A stretch of 6,287 bases of DNA, taken from the NCBI GenBank assembly GCA_015662385.1, contig DQUH01000006.1:1-6287 (forward strand). Direction: 5' to 3'. Shown one piece after another: positions 1 through 3,369 of the stretch. Numbering within the stretch: position 1 is the first letter of the stretch; every line of letters starts with the position of its first letter. The translations under genes were made by a program, and so were the position numbers. Source of the stretch: Methanobacteriota archaeon (GTDB lineage: Archaea; Iainarchaeota; Iainarchaeia; JAADDC01). Under the pieces are notes generated by a model. The model did not search any database. It saw nothing but the letters and a program-made list of their open reading frames with translations, and was not told the origin of the DNA.

Positions 1-22
1 CGGCGTGGCCCACCCTGCCCAT
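1..22 (-). CDS. 5' end of an unidentified minus-strand gene (partial)
   Basis: Minus-strand ATG at 22-20 opens a frame reading MGRVGHA before the window edge. Seven codons are too few to recognise a family. The reason to call it a gene start is position: a TATA-like box on the same strand lies about 27 nt upstream, the same spacing seen for several other genes in this window, which implies a leaderless transcript. It lies directly downstream of speB in the same orientation. It could be a chance ATG. Confidence 0.3.
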
Positions 23-43
23 GGGGTGATGATGCTTTCTCCC

Positions 44-53
44 GTTAAATATC
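44..53 (-). promoter_or_regulatory. TATA-like box for the left-edge gene
   Basis: The minus strand reads AGATATTTAA, centred about 27 nt upstream of the ATG at 22 and ending just past the speB stop codon. The composition and distance fit an archaeal TBP site feeding a leaderless mRNA. No transcript evidence is available. Confidence 0.35.
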
Positions 54-56
54 TTT

Positions 57-863
57 TCAGGGGGCGCCTTTCCCCTGTACCCCTGACAGCCACATCTTCG
101 CCACGACGTTCCTGACCACCTTTGCGGCGAGGACAGGGGTTATGTTCCCTTCCACGAGGGGGTTGGTCTCCACCACGTCAACGCCGACGATCTCGGCGTC
201 TATGTTGTGCAGCCAGCTGAAGAACTCCGCCGGCGTTATTCCGGCGGGCTCGGGGGTGCCTACCCCGGGGGCGAAAGCCGGGTCGAAGACGTCCATGTCC
301 ACTGTTATGTATACCGGTTCGCGGAACTCGGTGGGCCAGCGCTCCCCCGCGCGGTGGACGTCCATTTCCTCGGCCCCCGCCCACTCCTCCCGCGTGCCGC
401 TCCTTACCCCGAAGAAAGATATGTGCGCCCCCGTTTCCGCGATCCTCGCCGCGGTGCAGGCGTGGGAGTGCGCTGACCCGCCGTACTCCTCCCGGAGGTC
501 AAGGTGCGCGTCCAGGTAGAGGACCCTCAGCTCCCCGTACCTCTTCTTCAGGGCCCTCACCGCGCCCACGGTGATGCTGTGGTCGCCCCCGATGATCACG
601 GGGTACCTTACCCCCGTCACGACCTCCTCCACTTCTTTAGCTGCTTTTTTTGGGCACCCGAAGGGCTCCACGTCACCCATGTCCGCCAGCTGGACGTCCC
701 TGACGTCAACGCCCAGTTCAGGGACGTACGTTTCTAATAAGTACGACGCCTTCCTCACGTGGTACGGCCCCTCCTTCGCCCCGGGCAGCCCCGAGATCAC
801 CCCCTCGTAGGGGACGCCCACGATCGTGATGCTCCCCCTCTCCCCTGCTCCGGCGAAGCGCAT
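57..863 (-). CDS. speB: Agmatinase-family ureohydrolase (agmatinase or N1-aminopropylagmatine ureohydrolase)
   Basis: A 268-aa arginase/agmatinase-superfamily enzyme. It hydrolyses a guanidino group to urea plus amine, most likely agmatine to putrescine, or aminopropylagmatine to spermidine as in some thermophilic archaea. It would be cytosolic. The binuclear Mn ligands are all present: H95 in GGDHS (92-96), D118, H120 and D122 in DAHLD, and D189 and D191 in DMDVFDPAFAPG. H134 in SHAC and E232 in VVETNP match catalytic and substrate-binding positions. Length is slightly below bacterial agmatinases (about 300 aa) and normal for archaea. The start at 863 gives a complete N-terminal strand (SITIVGVPYE). 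The gene follows cysS after 31 bp on the same strand. It has no Shine-Dalgarno but has a TATA-like box about 25 nt upstream, so it may have its own leaderless promoter. Which of the two substrates is used cannot be told from sequence. Confidence 0.93.
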   Translation of the reverse strand: MRFAGAGERGSITIVGVPYEGVISGLPGAKEGPYHVRKASYLLETYVPELGVDVRDVQLADMGDVEPFGCPKKAAKEVEEVVTGVRYPVIIGGDHSITVGAVRALKKRYGELRVLYLDAHLDLREEYGGSAHSHACTAARIAETGAHISFFGVRSGTREEWAGAEEMDVHRAGERWPTEFREPVYITVDMDVFDPAFAPGVGTPEPAGITPAEFFSWLHNIDAEIVGVDVVETNPLVEGNITPVLAAKVVRNVVAKMWLSGVQGKGAP

Positions 864-883
864 GGAAGAATAAGGGGGGCTCT

Positions 884-892
884 GTAAAAAAG
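884..892 (-). promoter_or_regulatory. TATA-like box or U-tract between cysS and speB
   Basis: The minus strand reads GCTTTTTTA immediately after the cysS stop codon. Its centre is about 25 nt from the speB ATG, matching the leaderless spacing elsewhere in the window. The same T6 run could act as a U-tract terminator for cysS. Either or both roles are possible; this is inference from position. Confidence 0.35.
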
Positions 893-894
893 CG

Positions 895-2280
895 CTACGG
901 CAGCACGAACCAGCGGGTACCCTTCTTCCCGTCGTGGAGCTCTATGCCTGCCCTTTCCAGCTCCTTACGTATCCTGTCGGCGGTCTCGTACTCCCTTCTC
1001 TCCCTGAGGTGGTTCCTCAGCTCCACCAGCTCTTCCACCAGTGTTTCTGTCCTCCTGTCCGTCCGCAGCTCCGGGAGCCCCAGTACGTACATCATCTTCC
1101 TGAGCGTTTCCAGGGTCTCCCTCGCTGATTTCTCGTCTATCCTGTGCAGCTTTCCAGAGAGGTCCCTCACCATCGCCATCATCGCTGCCACGGCCCCCGG
1201 GGTGTCGAAGTCGTCGTCCATCCTCTCCCCGAACCTTTTCATGTACTCCGCCGGCGAGAACCCTTCGTCCCCCAGTTCGTTGTCCTCGATGGCGTGGCGC
1301 AGCAGCTGTTCCGCGCGGTACACCTTTTTCACCGTCTCGTACGCCTGGCCGATCCCTTCCTCCGTTATGTTCATGGGCTGCCTGTAGGCGTTGGTCGCGT
1401 AGTAGAGGCGCCACGCGGCGGGGGGCGCCTTTTCCAGCGCTTCAGACCAGGTGATTATGTTCCCCAGCGACTTGCTCATCTTTTCCCCCTTTATTTTCAG
1501 CATGCCCACGTGCACCCAGTACCTGGCGAAGGGCTTTTTGCCCGTGAACGCCTCGCTCTGGGCGATCTCGTTCTCGTGGTGGGGGAAGATCAGGTCGTTC
1601 CCGCCCCCGTGGATGTCGATCTGGTCTCCGAGGTACCTCCAGACCATCGTGGAGCACTCTATGTGCCACCCGGGCCTCCCCTCCATCCAGGGCGCCTCCC
1701 AGTACGGCTCCCCCTCCTTCCTCCTCTTCCACAGCGCGAAGTCCCCCGCGTTTTTCTTGTGGGGGGACGGTTCGATGCGCACCCCCGTGAGCAGGTACTC
1801 CCTTTTTTGTTTGGAAAGCTTGCCGTAGTCCTCGAACCGGGAGATGTCGAAGTAAACGCCGTCCTCCGCCACGTATGCATACCCCTTCTCTATCAACGCC
1901 TGTATGAACACGTACATGTCGGCGATGGCGCTCGTCGCCTTGGGCATGATCTCCGGCAGGCGGATGTTGTACGCCTTCAGCGCGTCTATGAAATCGAACA
2001 TGTACCTGTCGGCGATCTCCGCGAAGTGCACCCCTTCTTCCCCTGCCCGGCGGATGGTCTTGTCGTCGATGTCCGTTATGTTTATGACCATGGTGACCCG
2101 GTAGCCCCTGTGCTCCAGCCACCTCCTGACCACGTCGAAGAACGCGAAGGTGCGCATGTGCCCCACGTGGGCGCGGTCGTACGTGGTGGGCCCGCAGACG
2201 TACATCTTCACCTTCCCTTCTTCCACCGTCCTGAACTCTTCCTTCTCCCCGCTAAGGGTGTTGTACAGCCTCAGAACCAT
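895..2280 (-). CDS. cysS: Cysteinyl-tRNA synthetase (CysRS)
   Basis: A 461-aa class I aminoacyl-tRNA synthetase that charges tRNA-Cys with cysteine, with the same length as E. coli CysRS. Visible motifs: the HIGH-type signature HVGH at 38-41, KMSKS at 267-271, and the four zinc and cysteine-discriminating ligands C29, C209, H234 and E238 in the contexts MYVCGPTTYD, HIECS and FPHHENEIAQSE. The helical anticodon-binding region ends at the C-terminus with GTRWFVLP. Its presence indicates direct Cys charging; whether the SepRS/SepCysS route also exists cannot be judged here. The start at 2280 is preceded by GGGGGTGG with a 4-nt spacer, the clearest Shine-Dalgarno in the window, and the predicted 5' leader is about 68 nt and contains a Cys-rich short ORF. 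speB follows 31 bp downstream. The sequence is intact, with no frameshift. Confidence 0.98.
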   Translation of the reverse strand: MVLRLYNTLSGEKEEFRTVEEGKVKMYVCGPTTYDRAHVGHMRTFAFFDVVRRWLEHRGYRVTMVINITDIDDKTIRRAGEEGVHFAEIADRYMFDFIDALKAYNIRLPEIMPKATSAIADMYVFIQALIEKGYAYVAEDGVYFDISRFEDYGKLSKQKREYLLTGVRIEPSPHKKNAGDFALWKRRKEGEPYWEAPWMEGRPGWHIECSTMVWRYLGDQIDIHGGGNDLIFPHHENEIAQSEAFTGKKPFARYWVHVGMLKIKGEKMSKSLGNIITWSEALEKAPPAAWRLYYATNAYRQPMNITEEGIGQAYETVKKVYRAEQLLRHAIEDNELGDEGFSPAEYMKRFGERMDDDFDTPGAVAAMMAMVRDLSGKLHRIDEKSARETLETLRKMMYVLGLPELRTDRRTETLVEELVELRNHLRERREYETADRIRKELERAGIELHDGKKGTRWFVLP

Positions 2281-2284
2281 TTTT

Positions 2285-2292
2285 CCACCCCC
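2285..2292 (-). promoter_or_regulatory. Shine-Dalgarno of cysS
   Basis: The minus strand reads GGGGGTGG, 4 nt before the cysS ATG. speB, the E1-like gene and rad50 lack a comparable site. A Shine-Dalgarno fits cysS being the second reading frame on its mRNA, behind a leader ORF, so that it cannot be started leaderlessly. The 3' part can pair with UUUGCCC inside the leader ORF (2335-2329): three G-C, one A-U and three G-U pairs. Confidence 0.65.
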
Positions 2293-2321
2293 TTTTTACA
2301 GAGAATGCAGGCAAGAATACG

Positions 2322-2348
2322 CTAGCACGGGCAAAGGCAGACACCCAT
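2322..2348 (-). CDS. Cysteine-rich leader peptide ORF upstream of cysS (MGVCLCPC)
   Basis: An 8-codon ORF: ATG GGT GTC TGC CTT TGC CCG TGC TAG, with Cys at codons 4, 6 and 8. The A of its ATG lies 25-26 nt downstream of the centre of the strong TATA box at 2369-2378, exactly where a leaderless transcript should start. It is out of frame with cysS and ends 41 nt before the cysS ATG. Known biology: amino-acid-rich leader peptides sense charged tRNA in bacterial attenuators, and leaderless polycysteine short ORFs act as cysteine-responsive attenuators in mycobacteria. The inference is that this ORF senses charged tRNA-Cys for its own synthetase gene. Caveats: it is tiny, translation is unproven, and the same frame stays open upstream to an ATG at 2444 (40 codons), although the TATA box then sits inside that frame. 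Confidence 0.5.
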   Translation of the reverse strand: MGVCLCPC

Positions 2349-2368
2349 CCCTACTACTGGGGGCCGGG

Positions 2369-2380
2369 TATATATAAAGC
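2369..2380 (-). promoter_or_regulatory. Strong TATA box of the cysS transcript
   Basis: The minus strand reads GCTTTATATATA, the best TATA consensus in the window. The predicted start site, about 26 nt downstream, falls on the ATG of the Cys-rich leader ORF at 2348. It leaves a leader of about 68 nt before cysS. No U-tract terminator is visible between this site and cysS, so any control acting in the leader is more likely translational. Confidence 0.75.
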
Positions 2381-2483
2381 TGGGTGTTGCGGGCTCAGCT
2401 GAGGCTTTGCTCATCCTTCCCTCAGCGTAATACCTCTTCATCATTGCCAGAATGGGAGGAGTCCGGGGGGAGGGATTTGAACC

Positions 2484-2520
2484 CCCAACCTGCCGGTTTC
2501 TGCCCGTGTAGCAGGTTGGG
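2484..2520. repeat. 10-bp perfect inverted repeat spanning intron and 3' exon of tRNA-Tyr
   Basis: Plus-strand CCCAACCTGC at 2484-2493 has its exact reverse complement GCAGGTTGGG at 2511-2520, with a 17-nt spacer; a further T-G wobble closes the inside. In the precursor RNA, intron bases 2520-2511 can pair with tRNA positions 42-51 (end of the anticodon stem, variable loop, start of the T stem), competing with the cloverleaf. Confidence 0.9.
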
Positions 2521-2534
2521 CCCAGAAGCCAGGA
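2498..2534 (-). other. 37-nt intron in tRNA-Tyr with a BHB splice site
   Basis: The intron sits between G37 and A38, the canonical archaeal position. The splice site fits a bulge-helix-bulge. CTGT (positions 32-35) pairs with GCAG (2503-2500) as a 4-bp helix with one G-U. The 5' bulge is AG|T (2536-2534) and the 3' bulge AA|A (2499-2497), each 3 nt, cut after the second base. The helix on the intron side is weak (about 2 bp). The intron has no C/D-box motifs and no ORF. It carries a perfect 10-nt complement to tRNA positions 42-51. Confidence 0.92.
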
Positions 2535-2597
2535 CTACAGCCGGCCGCTCTACCAGGTTGAGCTACCCCCGGATCCTTAAATCTATGGGGCCGTGAA

Positions 2598-2605
2598 TTT
2601 TTAAA
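2598..2605 (-). promoter_or_regulatory. TATA-like box of tRNA-Tyr
   Basis: The minus strand reads TTTAAAAA, centred about 29 nt upstream of the mature tRNA 5' end, allowing a short 5' leader of a few bases. It lies within the 38-bp gap between the E1-like stop codon and the tRNA, in an otherwise G+C-rich region. Confidence 0.6.
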
Positions 2606-2610
2606 TTATT

Positions 2611-3240
2611 TTACAGTCCGAAGAGCGTGAACTCCATGGTTTTAAAGTTTATGTGGAGCAGCCGGTTGCGCAGGGGGGACGGACAGCCCGTGAGCTCCCT
2701 TATCCCCTCCCCCGCCATGATGGACGCCACCGTGCCCACCCACGCGCCGAGCACCCCGTCCCCACGTACTTCCCTTATGCTCCCCGAGGGGATCTCTTTC
2801 CCCGCCAGAACGGAAACGAACCCAGTCCCTTCCCCCACGGACCCCGTTACTGTTATCCCCCTCCTTCTTTTCGCGAGTGCTTTTTTCTCCCCCCACCTGT
2901 CCAGACAGTCGAAGACGACGTCGTAGTTTTCAACGTCTAACTCATCCCAGCTGGCCACGAACCCCTTCACGTTCACGTCCCCGTTCAGCTCCCTCAGCCG
3001 CTCCTCCGCCACCCTTGCCTTGTATTTTCCCACGTCGGATTCCCTGTAGAGGAACTGCCTGTTCAGGTTGTGCTCTTCCACCACGTCGTTGTCCACCACG
3101 TGGACCGTGCCCACCCCCGCCACTACGAGCTCCACCGCCACGAAGCAGCCCAGTCCCCCTGCACCCGCCACCAGCACCCTGCTCCCTGCGAGCCTGTCCT
3201 GGTCAACAACGCCCGCCTGCCGGATGTATTTCCCGCCCAT
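2611..3240 (-). CDS. Minimal E1-like adenylyltransferase (ThiF/MoeB/HesA family)
   Basis: A 209-aa Rossmann-fold enzyme of the family that adenylates the C-terminal Gly-Gly of ubiquitin-like or sulfur-carrier proteins (MoaD, ThiS, archaeal SAMPs). Order of motifs: YIRQ at 5-8, the nucleotide loop GAGGLG at 26-31, D50 and D52 followed by NLNRQ at 58-62, GKYKA at 71-75, FDCLD at 110-114, and the C-terminal GVLGAWVGTVASIMAGEGI helix region at 162-180. It is shorter than MoeB (about 250 aa). The CxxC zinc pairs are absent: the only cysteines are C32, C112 and C186, and the loop that usually carries the catalytic Cys is shortened. Adenylation is therefore likely, but thioester transfer or zinc stabilisation is not supported. 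The start at 3240 has a TATA-like box 27 nt upstream (leaderless). The partner protein and pathway are unknown; no carrier protein is in the window. Confidence 0.9.
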   Translation of the reverse strand: MGGKYIRQAGVVDQDRLAGSRVLVAGAGGLGCFVAVELVVAGVGTVHVVDNDVVEEHNLNRQFLYRESDVGKYKARVAEERLRELNGDVNVKGFVASWDELDVENYDVVFDCLDRWGEKKALAKRRRGITVTGSVGEGTGFVSVLAGKEIPSGSIREVRGDGVLGAWVGTVASIMAGEGIRELTGCPSPLRNRLLHINFKTMEFTLFGL

Positions 3241-3262
3241 CCTATGACTGCTGGGAACGAAG

Positions 3263-3271
3263 AATAAAAAC
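3263..3271. promoter_or_regulatory. Possible shared bidirectional TATA box (E1-like gene / tRNA-Gln)
   Basis: The plus strand reads AATAAAAAC (minus GTTTTTATT). Its centre is 27 nt from the E1-like ATG at 3240 on the minus strand and 28 nt from the tRNA-Gln 5' end at 3295 on the plus strand. It is the only suitably spaced AT-rich box in the 54-bp gap. The only other AT-rich stretch (3279-3289) is too near the tRNA. One element may serve both genes. Confidence 0.5.
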
Positions 3272-3294
3272 GGTTCTGTAAATGATAATCGTAT

Positions 3295-3367
3295 AGCCCC
3301 GTGGTGTAGCGGCCAAGCATGCGGGACTTTGGATCCCGCGGCCCGGGTTCGAATCCCGGCGGGGCTA
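3295..3367 (+). tRNA. tRNA-Gln (anticodon UUG)
   Basis: A 73-nt intronless cloverleaf. Acceptor AGCCCCG (3295-3301) pairs with CGGGGCT (3360-3366), with discriminator A at 3367 and no CCA encoded. The D arm is GTG/CAT with one wobble. The anticodon stem CGGGA/TCCCG has loop CTTTGGA and anticodon TTG at 3329-3331. The T arm is CCGGG-TTCGAAT-CCCGG. A1-U72 is the pair by which archaeal GatDE recognises tRNA-Gln after misacylation with Glu. U34 of this isoacceptor is a known target of wobble 2-thiolation. It diverges from the E1-like gene and converges on rad50. Confidence 0.97.
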
Positions 3368-3369
3368 CT

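Larger units (their letters stand above)
2462..2572 (-). tRNA. tRNA-Tyr (anticodon GUA), with intron
   Basis: The cloverleaf folds completely on the minus strand. Acceptor CCGGGGG (2572-2566) pairs with CCCCCGG (2469-2463), with discriminator A at 2462 and no encoded CCA. The D stem is GCTC/GAGC. The anticodon stem GCCGG pairs with CCGGC once the intron is removed. The anticodon GTA is at 2538-2536, flanked by T33 and G37. The T arm is GGGGG-TTCAAAT-CCCTC, with one G-U pair. The mature length is 74 nt. C1-G72 and A73 are the archaeal TyrRS identity elements. The gene lies between the E1-like gene and cysS on the same strand and has its own TATA-like box about 29 nt upstream. No clear T-run terminator follows the 3' end. 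Confidence 0.96.

Noticed and set aside
880..2303. Repeated 11-mer CTCTGTAAAAA (plus strand 880-890, minus strand 2303-2293)
   Set aside because: One copy overlaps the cysS/speB junction and the other the cysS leader in opposite sense. Two copies of a partly homopolymeric 11-mer without a consistent position relative to genes do not make a regulatory motif.
1144..2325. 393-codon plus-strand open frame opposite cysS
   Set aside because: It lies entirely over a fully motif-complete CysRS and has low-complexity Pro/Val/Arg composition typical of antisense frames in G+C-rich DNA.
2322..2444. 40-codon frame ending in the Cys-rich leader peptide (ATG at 2444)
   Set aside because: The frame is open, but 40 codons are not unusual by chance. 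It has no recognisable family and the strong TATA box lies inside it. The 8-codon leaderless version fits the promoter better. I keep it as the main alternative.
2498..2534. Possible C/D-box guide RNA in the tRNA-Tyr intron, as in the archaeal tRNA-Trp intron
   Set aside because: No RUGAUGA or CUGA box is present and the intron is too short for a guide, although it has complementarity to the tRNA.
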